Shown here: in pieces, positions 55,870 through 64,000 of the stretch
How positions within the stretch are numbered: the stretch's first letter is position 1
Layout: each line of letters starts with the position of its first letter
Assembly: GCA_002439095.1 (NCBI GenBank)
Contig: DJOT01000020.1
Coordinates: 1 to 64,000, forward strand
Reading direction: 5' to 3'
Origin: Bacteroidales bacterium UBA6431
GTDB lineage: Bacteria; Bacteroidota; Bacteroidia; Bacteroidales; UBA932
Length of the DNA stretch: 64,000 nt
Translations under genes and position numbers: made by a program
The notes under the pieces: model-generated
Databases searched by the model: none
The model's input: the letters and a program-made list of their open reading frames with translations, nothing else
What the model was told of the DNA's origin: nothing

Positions 55870-55958
55870 CTTGGTCGCATTACAAGCGGCTTCTCAGCGT
55901 CACAAACCCCGAAGCACGTGCATGGTATCTGAAAGACGTACACTTGACAGAAACTTGA
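55866..55958 (+). pseudogene. DUF1016 (YhcG-type) nuclease fragment
   Basis: A 30-codon frame, MTWSHYKRLLSVTNPEARAW and ten more residues, matches the DUF1016 N-terminal signature (SWTHYRLLLRVENPEAR form) seen in PDDEXK-containing YhcG proteins. Full-length members have about 350 residues, so this is a fragment cut off by the convergent jetD gene. Confidence 0.65.
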
Positions 55959-55964
55959 TTCGCC

Positions 55965-56789
55965 TCATATCCCGCGTATGAACCCCTCTTGGTCATAGCC
56001 GCGACGGAACCGGTGTATGAGAGCGATCAAGTACTCAAGGCGCGGGTCATCAGAATGTAGATTGCCGAATCTGGCGATCTGTGCGTCATATCGTTCGCGT
56101 GAGCCGTGTGAGAGGCGTAATTGGACATCTGACGGAATAAAAAACTCTGTCCGCTTTCCTTCGGTGTCTGCTAACGGATTCCTGAACTCTGTCAAGAAAA
56201 TATTTATCCCGGCCAAATCCAAATCTCCAAAGTGAATGTAACTGTTGGTGATTCCCTTTAGCCAACGAACTAAGTCTCCGGACTGAGGATAGCGGCTGAC
56301 AAAGAGCAGAGGTGCCATCAAGTACTCGAACAGATAGGCCTGCTTTTCCACGAAACGGAAATTCTCCATGTTCTCGACACCGATCACAAACACTTCCGGA
56401 GGGATCTTGAAGTTTTCCCAATCCGAGATGAACGTAAAAGTTCCTGGCGTAGGATTCAACGAGAGCATATGGTCTCCAATAATGACTTGCAGCGGGTTGA
56501 TCACATTGACTGGAAAGCCCGGGCACGAGCGTGTCGCGACAACTTTAGAGTCTCCGTAAGCAGTGACCAGTTCAGCCCTGGAACGCATTATCGACGGGTC
56601 GGCCAGGGGAAAGACACGGCCGATCGCTGAAGGATCCATTGCCCGGTAGGACACCCGGCTTCCATGCCGGATAGTTGTTATCAGCTGCTCGGAACTCAGT
56701 TGTCTGAGCAGTTCACTGTCAAATCGGGATCCGCAGACGGACTTCCCCTCCGATAGCGCGACCAGTATGTCATAATGTGTTTTTTTCAT
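55965..56789 (-). CDS. jetD: Wadjet subunit JetD (Toprim-like nuclease)
   Basis: 274 residues. Residues 1-80 look like a winged helix. A Toprim-like domain shows acidic Glu139 in VIGVENMEN and Asp189/Asp191 in HFGDLDLAG, the metal sites of topoisomerase VI A-like nucleases. JetD cuts DNA bent by the JetABC motor. It is shorter than well-studied JetD proteins (about 380), so the N-terminal arm is reduced. It overlaps jetC by 4 nt and is last in jetA-B-C-D. Confidence 0.88.
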   Translation of the reverse strand: MKKTHYDILVALSEGKSVCGSRFDSELLRQLSSEQLITTIRHGSRVSYRAMDPSAIGRVFPLADPSIMRSRAELVTAYGDSKVVATRSCPGFPVNVINPLQVIIGDHMLSLNPTPGTFTFISDWENFKIPPEVFVIGVENMENFRFVEKQAYLFEYLMAPLLFVSRYPQSGDLVRWLKGITNSYIHFGDLDLAGINIFLTEFRNPLADTEGKRTEFFIPSDVQLRLSHGSRERYDAQIARFGNLHSDDPRLEYLIALIHRFRRGYDQEGFIRGI

Positions 56790-59700
56790 TTCACTGAGGC
56801 ACCTTGACTATCATTCGTCCTGGAAATCGCTGCTTCACGTTTGGAAATCAATGGATAAACAATGGTCTTGGCGTTCTTGTCCTTGCTTAGAAGGTAGGTG
56901 TACTTGTAAACAGACACATTGTACGTGGTCGGTGAAGAGTTGATCAGCAGAATGTTCCTGCTGTTGGCAAAATCCAGTATGCCCTTTACGTTGTTAGGGT
57001 GGAGTTTTCCGATTTCATCCATCATGCAGTGGATCCGGAATTCTCCGAACTTTCTGGAAACCTTTTCTTTGAAGACATTGATCAGCATTATGTTAACCAT
57101 AGCCTTTACCAGAATGTCCGTACCGTCGGATCCGACATTGGCAATCTTCTCTACCCATCCGGTATCGTTGTCATTCTCAACAACACGGAATTGAAGCTGG
57201 AAAGTATCGGACAGGGTCAGACAAGTACGGGACTGGAACTCGTTGAGAGAAGCCATGAAGTCACTAAGGTATCCTACGGCCTCGCGATTTACTGAGTCCC
57301 GACCTTTCTCATCGCTGAAAAGGTTCAAACCACCTAAGCTGAAACTGTTCTCATCGGTAAACTCCTTTATCTTGAGCAGCAGCTGCACCATTCTGTCAGC
57401 GGAATCCGTGCTCCGGATTTCTATGCTTCTTATGGCTCCAACGAAATTCTTCTCTTTGAAGTCGTAGTTGATTTCCCTGATGATTTTGTCAACATCGGAA
57501 CCAAAACCGCAGATGTCTCCCATCTCTCTGGAAACCCTCTGCAAGATTTCGAGATAACGGTCACTTGTCCTGCCTCGGTAGTCCTCAATCTTGTTCTGTT
57601 CCACGAACTCCTCAAGGTTGGACGCATAGTCCAGATAATCCTCATCCGAAACAAGGTTGGTCTTGAACTGAAAAACGTTTCCAGGCCCGAATGGAGCCTT
57701 GAAAAGATTTACGAAACGTTTGAACTGATCGTTGACAGACATACGCTCAGAAAGGGTGTCATGAATCTCTCCTATGAGGGGAAGGGCACGAGAAAGTGTC
57801 GGGCGTTCTGCCACCCTCATCAGAAATGGAGGAAAACTTTCAGAATTACGGAACGCCTCAAACCTCGCAAGGCCATCCTCGCTTTCTTTGATGTCGGCCT
57901 TCAATGATTCCAGCGAGGATCTTTCGGAACCGCACTTCTCCTCTATCTGGCGGACGCGACTCTGATGTTTTTCACCAAGCATTCCGCGCTTGTCCTCGAG
58001 AGTGCGTCTTGTATGTTTGAACTCATCCTCCCTGTCAAACAGGTTTTGTTTGTCAAGCCTGTATTCGATTGACTTGCTGCGGTTGGCCTCGATAAATGCA
58101 ATCTCAGCCGTGAGTTTTTCCAACTGTACCTCGCAATCTCTTAAAGCTGTGACATCGACCCAGGCCCCCTTCAGTTCCGCATCACGCCGCGCCTTCAGCT
58201 CACCCAAAGAGGTGTCCATCCATCGCTGCTTGATTGTGATTTCGGATTTCTGTGCCTCAATCGAAGAGTCTCTTTCTGCCTCAAGAGCCGTGATCTTTTG
58301 CGAATGACTCTTCCTTGCGGCTTTCATTTTCGACGTGCAGTCACAGTCAATGCGTTTCTTTGCCTGATCCACCTCATAACGTGCGAGCGAAATGTCCTGG
58401 CGGATTTTATCCAGTTCCTCCTTTCGCAGCTTAACCAGTTCGCATTGTTTGTCTTCCAGCCCTTGGATCTCGGTCCTGAGAGCCTTGGCCTTGCCGGGCA
58501 GAATCTGGAGATTCATTGCATCAGCAGCACGTTTCTCGCGGAGTTCCTTTATTTTAGGAGACATTCCGCCTGAGAGAGACTGGACTTCTTTCTCACAAGC
58601 CGCAGACAGTTCAGCCAACGAAGATTTGATGTCAGCGACGGCATTGACGTACATCTCCTTGTCTCTCCGAAGTTCCGCCGGGCTCTTCACGTCAGCGTCA
58701 AGGTCGGCCAGATCAAGTTTGATTCCAAAGAGGGACGCGGAACTTTCTCCACCGGCAAGATGTGGATTCAAGCCTTTGCAATAAAGAATCTTTTGCTGAT
58801 CCACAACCTTGCCGACCGTCCGTTCCCATCCGGGAGCATTCTTGTCCAGCCATTCATAGAATGAACCTTCGGATGAGGCGAGAAGTGAATCAATTCGCGA
58901 AATCTTGTCAGTCAACCCGGAAATTTCCCTTTCTAGTTCCTTTTCTTTCTCCGAGAATTGCCTCCTTATTCTTTCGCTTTCGAATTCAAATTCCTGGATA
59001 AGTTTCCCGATTTCAAGGTCACAGGTGTTGATTTGAGACCTCAGTGCCTGCTCCGAACGGCCGATATCATCAGCTTGAGCGAGTTTGGCGTCTATCTCAT
59101 CTCCGAGCGGACGCCAGTATTTGAGCCGGACGAAATCTTTGTCAAGTTCCCTTTCACGAAGTGTCAGGGAATTCATTTTCTCAGCGAGAGAATCCAATGC
59201 TTCACTTCTTTCCGCGTCAATAACCCTTCTGCATTCGTCAAACTCCGCAGACAAGACTCCGCTGCGAACCACAAAACTTTCCTTGGCTCCCAAAATCTTT
59301 TCATTGGCAAGATATTCAAACTGACGGAACTCTGTCTTGATATTTCCCTCCAACACCTCATATTTCGCTGAAAGATCCAGACTGGTCCTTGTCAGCGCGT
59401 CCTTGCGTTTGCGGAGACTTTCATGCTGCATTCTGACTGTCGGTTCGGCATCGACTCTGGCGAGCAGGCTGTCGATGCCGATCCTCTCATACTCTTTGCG
59501 CTTCAGCTTGATTTCCTTAAGCTTGCTCTCAACCTCTCCGATTGATTTGTTTACTTCCTCTACGTCCTTTTCATATTTATACTTCTGCTCGGCCAGAAGG
59601 CGCTCGTATCTTTGCAATTCTGACAGGTGCCTTTTGACTCTTTCCTGCATTTCGGGAATGCTTTCCCTTGCGATCCGGTCAGCGTAAAGAAGCTCAGCGT

Positions 59701-60490
59701 ACAATGACTCTACCTTGCTTTTCAGAAATATCAGCCTGCGATGGTTGTCTATGACCTTCTGAGCATTAAGGCGCACGTGGTTCACGCCTTTTGAGTCCAC
59801 CCTGAACCATTCGGAGATGTTCTCGTACTCCATCGCGAAGTCTGCGACCTGACGCCTATAGTAGGAAAGGTCGATGGAGGGAACGTCATCGTTCATCGAG
59901 CGGATAATTATCTCCTTGATGAAGTCCGCATCCACCCTGGAGTTCAGAAACACATTTTGAAGGGATCGAGGGATGTTCTGGTATGCGGGGCTTTCCATCA
60001 GCGCGAAATTGTAGAACTCCTTGTCCGTCACTCGGTGATTGCCATAGATGATGTTGCGGTACTCGTCGTACCTGTCAATGATTCTTGACATATAGCGTCC
60101 GGCAAGGCGTTGACGGATAAGGGTATAGTCGCTTGTCACGTCTCCGGTCTCGTCAACAAGCAGACCGCGGTCATATTTCCCGGCCAAGAAGCGGAAGCAG
60201 GCGCGCCCCTGGCTGCGGAAAACAAGCACGCAGAAGTCGCCTCGCTCATGCGATACCTCATAGACAATGTAGGAGTTGGCATGTGGAATGTAGAAGTCAT
60301 CGAAACTTTTCTTTTCCTTGGGAATGCCGAGTTTCTGCTTGTCTCCGTTATAGAAAAAAAGAATCGCGCGCAGAAGAGTACTTTTCCCTACGCCTTGTGT
60401 CCCGATGAAATGTACGTTGCCGTCCAGGTGAATCTCCGCATAAGGGACATTGGCACTGTTAATGAAAACAACCTTATTCAAGCACCTCAT
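56786..60490 (-). CDS. jetC: Wadjet subunit JetC (SMC/MukB-like ATPase)
   Basis: 1234 residues. Walker A GTQGVGKST (30-38) at the N-terminus is followed by long coiled coils (about 240-520 and 650-950) on both sides of a hinge-like segment. The C-terminal Walker B region reads HCMMDEIGKLHPNN, followed by NILLINSSP. This is the MukB/SbcC-like motor that extrudes DNA loops in Wadjet systems. It overlaps jetB by 17 nt and jetD by 4 nt. The length is above common JetC (about 1100), probably longer coils. Confidence 0.92.
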   Translation of the reverse strand: MRCLNKVVFINSANVPYAEIHLDGNVHFIGTQGVGKSTLLRAILFFYNGDKQKLGIPKEKKSFDDFYIPHANSYIVYEVSHERGDFCVLVFRSQGRACFRFLAGKYDRGLLVDETGDVTSDYTLIRQRLAGRYMSRIIDRYDEYRNIIYGNHRVTDKEFYNFALMESPAYQNIPRSLQNVFLNSRVDADFIKEIIIRSMNDDVPSIDLSYYRRQVADFAMEYENISEWFRVDSKGVNHVRLNAQKVIDNHRRLIFLKSKVESLYAELLYADRIARESIPEMQERVKRHLSELQRYERLLAEQKYKYEKDVEEVNKSIGEVESKLKEIKLKRKEYERIGIDSLLARVDAEPTVRMQHESLRKRKDALTRTSLDLSAKYEVLEGNIKTEFRQFEYLANEKILGAKESFVVRSGVLSAEFDECRRVIDAERSEALDSLAEKMNSLTLRERELDKDFVRLKYWRPLGDEIDAKLAQADDIGRSEQALRSQINTCDLEIGKLIQEFEFESERIRRQFSEKEKELEREISGLTDKISRIDSLLASSEGSFYEWLDKNAPGWERTVGKVVDQQKILYCKGLNPHLAGGESSASLFGIKLDLADLDADVKSPAELRRDKEMYVNAVADIKSSLAELSAACEKEVQSLSGGMSPKIKELREKRAADAMNLQILPGKAKALRTEIQGLEDKQCELVKLRKEELDKIRQDISLARYEVDQAKKRIDCDCTSKMKAARKSHSQKITALEAERDSSIEAQKSEITIKQRWMDTSLGELKARRDAELKGAWVDVTALRDCEVQLEKLTAEIAFIEANRSKSIEYRLDKQNLFDREDEFKHTRRTLEDKRGMLGEKHQSRVRQIEEKCGSERSSLESLKADIKESEDGLARFEAFRNSESFPPFLMRVAERPTLSRALPLIGEIHDTLSERMSVNDQFKRFVNLFKAPFGPGNVFQFKTNLVSDEDYLDYASNLEEFVEQNKIEDYRGRTSDRYLEILQRVSREMGDICGFGSDVDKIIREINYDFKEKNFVGAIRSIEIRSTDSADRMVQLLLKIKEFTDENSFSLGGLNLFSDEKGRDSVNREAVGYLSDFMASLNEFQSRTCLTLSDTFQLQFRVVENDNDTGWVEKIANVGSDGTDILVKAMVNIMLINVFKEKVSRKFGEFRIHCMMDEIGKLHPNNVKGILDFANSRNILLINSSPTTYNVSVYKYTYLLSKDKNAKTIVYPLISKREAAISRTNDSQGASVK

Positions 60491-61025
60491 TCCGCACCTC
60501 CTCTGACACTGTCAGACAATCAACCAGTTCCTCGATGTAATGGAACGCGCTTGTGACCTTCCACGTTCCGTCCAACTCATTCTCCTTTTCCACGAATCCT
60601 ATCTTTTCCAATTCTTCGACAAGCTTGTCGATGACCTCGTCCAGTTTGAGCTTTTCCGCATAGAGATGCATCGCCTTTTCTTTCAATTCCATGTCGGCCG
60701 CTATCTGTTCGAGGATGTTCGATGTCCGGAACGTGAACCCGGGGCCGAACACATTGTTGAAAGTCTTGAGGAAATCCAAGCGGTCAATCCAACGTACAAA
60801 CCTGTCAAGCTTTGCGTCAAGCTCGACACGGCTTTCCTGCCTGGTGAAATAGTAGTAGCCGTTCCCGCTTTCAAGATTGAATCCGATCCCGGAATAATAC
60901 TCCCGGTACTCTTCATAGTTGTCCTCGATGGCGTCATAGATCGTCTTCGTCTGGCGTCTTACACTGTTGGAGCAGATGAATCCTCCCCGGCTCAGGATGT
61001 CAAATATTTCTTTTGTGTATTTCAT
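60474..61025 (-). CDS. jetB: Wadjet subunit JetB (MukE-like)
   Basis: 183 residues, helical with winged-helix character (LDEVIDKLVEELEKIGFVEKENELDGTW). It matches the size and place of JetB, the kite-type subunit that binds JetA and JetC. It overlaps jetA by 4 nt and jetC by 17 nt, which implies strict co-translation. Assigned mainly by order and size. Confidence 0.85.
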   Translation of the reverse strand: MKYTKEIFDILSRGGFICSNSVRRQTKTIYDAIEDNYEEYREYYSGIGFNLESGNGYYYFTRQESRVELDAKLDRFVRWIDRLDFLKTFNNVFGPGFTFRTSNILEQIAADMELKEKAMHLYAEKLKLDEVIDKLVEELEKIGFVEKENELDGTWKVTSAFHYIEELVDCLTVSEEVRNEVLE

Positions 61026-62218
61026 GCTGGATAGATCAATGGATATTCAATACCGTTGTCACATTTGTACCTGTCTGTCACGTCCAGTTCATCAAGAAAC
61101 TGTGAGGCGATCTGGCAAAACAGCACGAGCCGTCGCTCCATGTCCGTGGGTATTTTATAGTTGTAGTCCCGGATGAAAGTATACAAGTCCACGCCCGAAG
61201 CCAGGAAGGCATTTTTTATCTCATCGGTATTGAGATCTTCATTGATCTTGGGCTCTGAGTTTAGATATTCCTCAGCAAGCGGCCCGGCCTTGTGGCGTTT
61301 GATTGCCATTCCTTTCCTTAAACGGCTTGACAGATTCCTCAGCGCCCTCAGACCCTCATCGCTGTTCCGCAAGGTCTCCAGGGATATTTTCAATGTGTAC
61401 TTGGGACGGTTTTCCATCCATATGGGATTAGAGGATGCAAGCATTTGTCTGACATTCGACTGAGACTCGAGTACAAGTTGGTCCCTCAGATACTTCACGC
61501 GCCTGAGCTTCTCCACCAGACGGTTTTGGTACTCGATAAGATTCAGGTACTCTATTATCTGACGGTCCAGCTCAAGAATGTTGTGATACGCTTCGACAAG
61601 CTGCAACCTCACATCACTTACGGTCTTTTTCAATCCGACATCCATGGCCGTCGCGAAAAAGCCCTGCTGATTTTCAGACAGGTAGCGTTCAGTCTGTTTG
61701 ATGAGCTCGGCCACAGCCATGCGCTTGCCATCAAGATTGCTCAACTTGAGTTTCTTGACACGATAGTTGGGCTCATTCTTGTAGGTGCTGTCGATGTTGC
61801 GTTTAAGATCAATCACATTTCTGAATGTCGTCAGGGCGATGTTCCGCAGGATGCGTCTTACATCCTTCAGGTAGCCATACTTCCTTTGCGGCGAAGTCTC
61901 GGTCTTGTAGTATTCAATGGCAGCGTCGAGAGAGCCTATGCTTTCTTTCACTCCAGCCACATTGATGTCCTCGTTGACGTCCAGAACTTCCTCAAAGAAT
62001 CTGAGATAGACATCCTCCAATTCAAGAAACTCTCCGCTGTCGTGCACAACGCCGTGCTCTATGAGGAAAGCGATCCGGCTTTCCTTGTAATCCACGAGTT
62101 CCTTTGCGGTGTCATGCCTGTACGACAGTTTCTTTCTGTTCTGGAACATGTCCTTCAGGAGCACTTTCTCCCTTGAAAGCATCCTTATGAGTTCATCTAT
62201 AGACCGGAATGTCTCCAT
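61022..62218 (-). CDS. jetA: Wadjet subunit JetA (MukF-like kleisin)
   Basis: 398 residues, nearly all helical with N-terminal and central helical bundles, consistent with the kleisin that bridges the two JetC heads. First gene of the operon, preceded by a strong consensus promoter (62288-62319). Identified from the four-gene order, overlaps and sizes; the sequence alone is not diagnostic to my eye. Confidence 0.85.
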   Translation of the reverse strand: METFRSIDELIRMLSREKVLLKDMFQNRKKLSYRHDTAKELVDYKESRIAFLIEHGVVHDSGEFLELEDVYLRFFEEVLDVNEDINVAGVKESIGSLDAAIEYYKTETSPQRKYGYLKDVRRILRNIALTTFRNVIDLKRNIDSTYKNEPNYRVKKLKLSNLDGKRMAVAELIKQTERYLSENQQGFFATAMDVGLKKTVSDVRLQLVEAYHNILELDRQIIEYLNLIEYQNRLVEKLRRVKYLRDQLVLESQSNVRQMLASSNPIWMENRPKYTLKISLETLRNSDEGLRALRNLSSRLRKGMAIKRHKAGPLAEEYLNSEPKINEDLNTDEIKNAFLASGVDLYTFIRDYNYKIPTDMERRLVLFCQIASQFLDELDVTDRYKCDNGIEYPLIYPA

Positions 62219-62287
62219 TTCAATTAATCAGTCAATCAGTTGTTGTCACAATAGGCGCCTGGCATGGATAAATGGCGGTGACAGACG

Positions 62288-62319
62288 CAAATATATGTAA
62301 TTGACGTGAATGAAGCAAA
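62288..62319 (-). promoter_or_regulatory. jetABCD promoter
   Basis: On the minus strand TTTG (62319-62316), a 20-nt spacer and TATATTTG (62295-62288) match both boxes exactly. Transcription would start near 62282, about 64 nt before jetA. Confidence 0.7.
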
Positions 62320-62336
62320 TATTCTTGACGTGCACT

Positions 62337-62357
62337 CTACTGATTGCCAATCAGTAG
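62337..62357. promoter_or_regulatory. 21-bp perfect palindrome upstream of jetABCD
   Basis: CTACTGATTG-C-CAATCAGTAG is a perfect inverted repeat with 10-bp arms. It lies 18 nt upstream of the jet -33 box and 31 nt after the stop of the next gene. No T tract follows on either strand, so a protein-binding site is more likely than a terminator. Confidence 0.65.
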
Positions 62358-62388
62358 GCATAAAGGCTCCCTGTCGGCTTTCGGTGGA

Positions 62389-62835
62389 TTAGAGCAGCAG
62401 GATATAAATCAGCACCGCGGGAGGAACCGGTCCGGAAATATTCATTAGCGGCTGGGAGTATCTCTCATCTCCTTTGCGAATATATTGACCGTCAGAATTA
62501 TACAGTGCAGCGGAATATCTGCTGTCGCCTTGGCGGATGTATTTTCCGTCCCAATTGAAAAGCGCTTTTGAATATTTGCCTCGCCCGCCACGCAGCTCCA
62601 GCCCGTTCCAATTGTACAGAATCTCCCCGTAGCGACTGTCGCCTCTACGGATATATTCACCATCGAAATTAATCAGTACCTCTGAATATTTGCTGTTCCC
62701 CGCCCGCAGGCAGCTTCCGTCCCAATTGTACAGGGGCATTGAGTAAACATCCTTCCCGCGCCTGATGAAAGACTGCGCGTCCACCGCCGCGCATGCAAGC
62801 ATCATAATGAATATAACGACCGCTATCCGTTTCAT
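62389..62835 (-). CDS. Secreted tandem-repeat protein
   Basis: 148 residues. A signal peptide (MKRIAVVIFIMMLACAAVDA) is followed by six tandem repeats of about 20 residues (consensus YIRrGDsRYSxaLYNwDGx) from about 24 to 135, and a short hydrophobic end (PAVLIYILLL). The repeats resemble short beta-meander units. No family recognised. It is between the Wadjet operon and a repeat-rich gap. Confidence 0.8.
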   Translation of the reverse strand: MKRIAVVIFIMMLACAAVDAQSFIRRGKDVYSMPLYNWDGSCLRAGNSKYSEVLINFDGEYIRRGDSRYGEILYNWNGLELRGGRGKYSKALFNWDGKYIRQGDSRYSAALYNSDGQYIRKGDERYSQPLMNISGPVPPAVLIYILLL

Positions 62836-63151
62836 AATAGCGAATTTAATGATAATCCGGCAAAAATACTATGTCTATCCAACCAAGTTGAACCAGACAC
62901 GAAAAGTAAACATGGAAAATAATTTTCAGGCGTTGTCATTTCCCCCACGCGGAATGACTAATGTCTTGATTAATAGCCTTGTAGCAGGGTAGTGGTTCAA
63001 ATGCGGTTCAGATAGAAATGCACTTGCTTGGCGTTATCGGACACCGCTGAATGGCTGTTGATAACTTTTTCTTCGGTATAGTTCGGATAACTTCTGGACG
63101 GAAAATATACGTGTTATACGAGGCTTGGAGAAAACGTGAATACTACGTTTA

Positions 63152-63246
63152 GCAAGTTACCAGCTAGTTGAATCAAGACAGCAATATGCCGTATGGCGAT
63201 GTCTATTGCGTTAGTGTCATCCGAAAATCAAGTTACCGGCAAGTTA
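63152..63246 (+). repeat. Two further copies of the CAAGTTA direct-repeat unit
   Basis: Copies at 63152-63170 (GCAAGTTACCAGCTAGTTG, degenerate) and 63228-63246 (TCAAGTTACCGGCAAGTTA). They are 57 nt apart, the same spacing as the first two copies near 47.2-47.3 kb. Both spacers also contain GCCGTATG and CTATTG and end in CGAAAA. Confidence 0.8.
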
Positions 63247-63338
63247 AATTTTCCATTGTCATATTGGAGTGCATCTATTACGTTATCTTGAATCATATTT
63301 ATTGTTTTGGTGAAATAATCACAAAAATAGATGATATG

Positions 63339-63370
63339 TTTGCGTGTTTTAAAAATTATCCATAACTTTG
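63339..63370 (+). promoter_or_regulatory. Promoter of the right-edge AAA ATPase
   Basis: TTTG (63339-63342), a 20-nt spacer and TAACTTTG (63363-63370) match both consensus boxes. The ATG follows at 63395. Confidence 0.65.
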
Positions 63371-63394
63371 TCAGAAACGAAAAGATAGAACATT

Positions 63395-64000
63395 ATGATA
63401 CAAGAATTCGGAGTGAAGAACTTCTACTCCATCAAAAACGAGCAGACAATTAGTTTCGTACCTACACCGGATGGCACTCATGCAGAGAACTATCTGCATG
63501 AAGTGAAACCGGGTGTCAATCTGCTGAAAATAGGCATCATCTATGGCTCTAACGCAAGCGGTAAGAGCAATGTCCTTATGGCACTTGACTTTTTCCATGG
63601 CTTGATGCTCAGTGTCCCGCAGGATAAAATGAGCAAAATAGAAGGCTATGCTCCGTTCTTATTGGATGATACAAGCAGGAATGAGACTTGCCGGATGCAT
63701 CTCGTCTTTTGGCTTGATAGAGAACGCTATATTCACGAAATCGAATTTGACGACAAACGAATATATAAAGAAAGCCTGTTTTTTTACGGCAGCCAACGCC
63801 CGACGACATTGTATGACAGGACATATAACAAAGATACTGACCATAGCGTCATCGTGTTCGGAAGCAAATCCGGTATGACAAAAAAGAGTCAGGATGTTAT
63901 TGAAGGCAATACCATCAATAACTGCACGGTGATGGCAGCATTCGGCAAAAGTAATGTAGAAGAGTCACGACTGAATAAGGTGTATGAGTTCTATGCCAGA
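63395..64000 (+). CDS. AAA ATPase (AbiL/OLD-like), 3' end cut by window edge
   Basis: 202 codons are visible. The protein starts MIQEFGVKNFYSIKNEQTIS and has Walker A GSNASGKSN near residue 57, the layout of AAA_15/AAA_21 ATPases that occur in abortive-infection and retron or TOPRIM defence pairs. The partner gene, if any, lies beyond the window. Identification of the exact defence type is not possible from this part. Confidence 0.85.
   Translation, partial: MIQEFGVKNFYSIKNEQTISFVPTPDGTHAENYLHEVKPGVNLLKIGIIYGSNASGKSNVLMALDFFHGLMLSVPQDKMSKIEGYAPFLLDDTSRNETCRMHLVFWLDRERYIHEIEFDDKRIYKESLFFYGSQRPTTLYDRTYNKDTDHSVIVFGSKSGMTKKSQDVIEGNTINNCTVMAAFGKSNVEESRLNKVYEFYAR

Larger units (their letters stand above)
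62836..63394. other. 559-nt intergenic region
   Basis: No convincing full gene. It holds a 26-codon frame at 62911-62991 on the plus strand (MENNFQALSFPPRG start) without context, two copies of the CAAGTTA repeat unit, and the promoter of the right-edge ATPase. It is AT-rich and resembles an old insertion scar. Confidence 0.5.

Noticed and set aside
63168..63365. 65-codon plus-strand open frame before the AAA ATPase
   Set aside because: It runs through the repeat unit and the ATPase promoter, lacks a good start, and has no homology I recognise.

Overview
The window looks like a chromosomal segment of a Bacteroidales bacterium of moderate GC. The evidence is a type III glutamine synthetase, TonB-dependent outer-membrane barrels, a GH78/GH2 lipoprotein-type glycosidase locus, BspA-type leucine-rich repeats, and many promoters of the Bacteroidota form (-7 TAnnTTTG, -33 TTTG/TTGC, spacer 18-20). 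I cannot place it more finely by eye. There are no rRNA or tRNA genes, no CRISPR array and no transposase. The first gene (left edge) and the last gene (right edge) are cut.

Region 0-11.5 kb is housekeeping: NAD synthetase (nadE), helicase HrpB, an outer-membrane barrel, then a nitrogen operon glnN - glnK - amtB, and thiL. In front of glnN lies an unannotated regulatory region: a promoter, a 33-codon open frame with ten CAG (Gln) codons, and a strong terminator hairpin with mutually exclusive pairing partners. This is a classical-looking glutamine-codon attenuator and is the most interesting non-obvious signal here.

Region 11.5-17.6 kb is a type III restriction-modification operon (mod - rhuM - res). 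Region 17.8-31.8 kb holds small envelope proteins, a short UvrA paralogue, and a methionine operon metY-metF-metH divergent from an Lrp/AsnC regulator with a 13-bp palindrome between them, followed by small hypothetical genes. Region 28.9-37.6 kb is a compact glycan locus: TonB-dependent barrel receptor, GH78 alpha-L-rhamnosidase lipoprotein, and an unusual GH2 plus alpha/beta-hydrolase fusion, closed by a 21-bp perfect hairpin. Region 37.7-44 kb holds an SLH-like secreted protein with a BspA-type LRR protein, nicotinamidase, rubredoxin, a CAT-like acetyltransferase, and a peptide deformylase carried on a lipoprotein signal.

Region 44.1-64 kb is a defence island. It contains a tight minus-strand operon for a BsuMI/LlaJI-like m5C restriction system (XRE controller, two cytosine-5 methyltransferases, PD-(D/E)XK nuclease, McrB-like AAA+ motor, LlaJI-family protein) ending in a BRO-N/Fic protein. 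Next come remnants of DinD, a DUF3427 protein and DUF1016, a HIRAN protein with a WYL regulator under a long palindrome, and a Nudix hydrolase. A four-gene Wadjet (JetABCD) anti-plasmid system follows, and the window ends in a truncated AAA ATPase. A degenerate 19-bp direct-repeat unit (CAAGTTA-nnn-GCAAGTTA) occurs in two intergenic places 16 kb apart inside this island.
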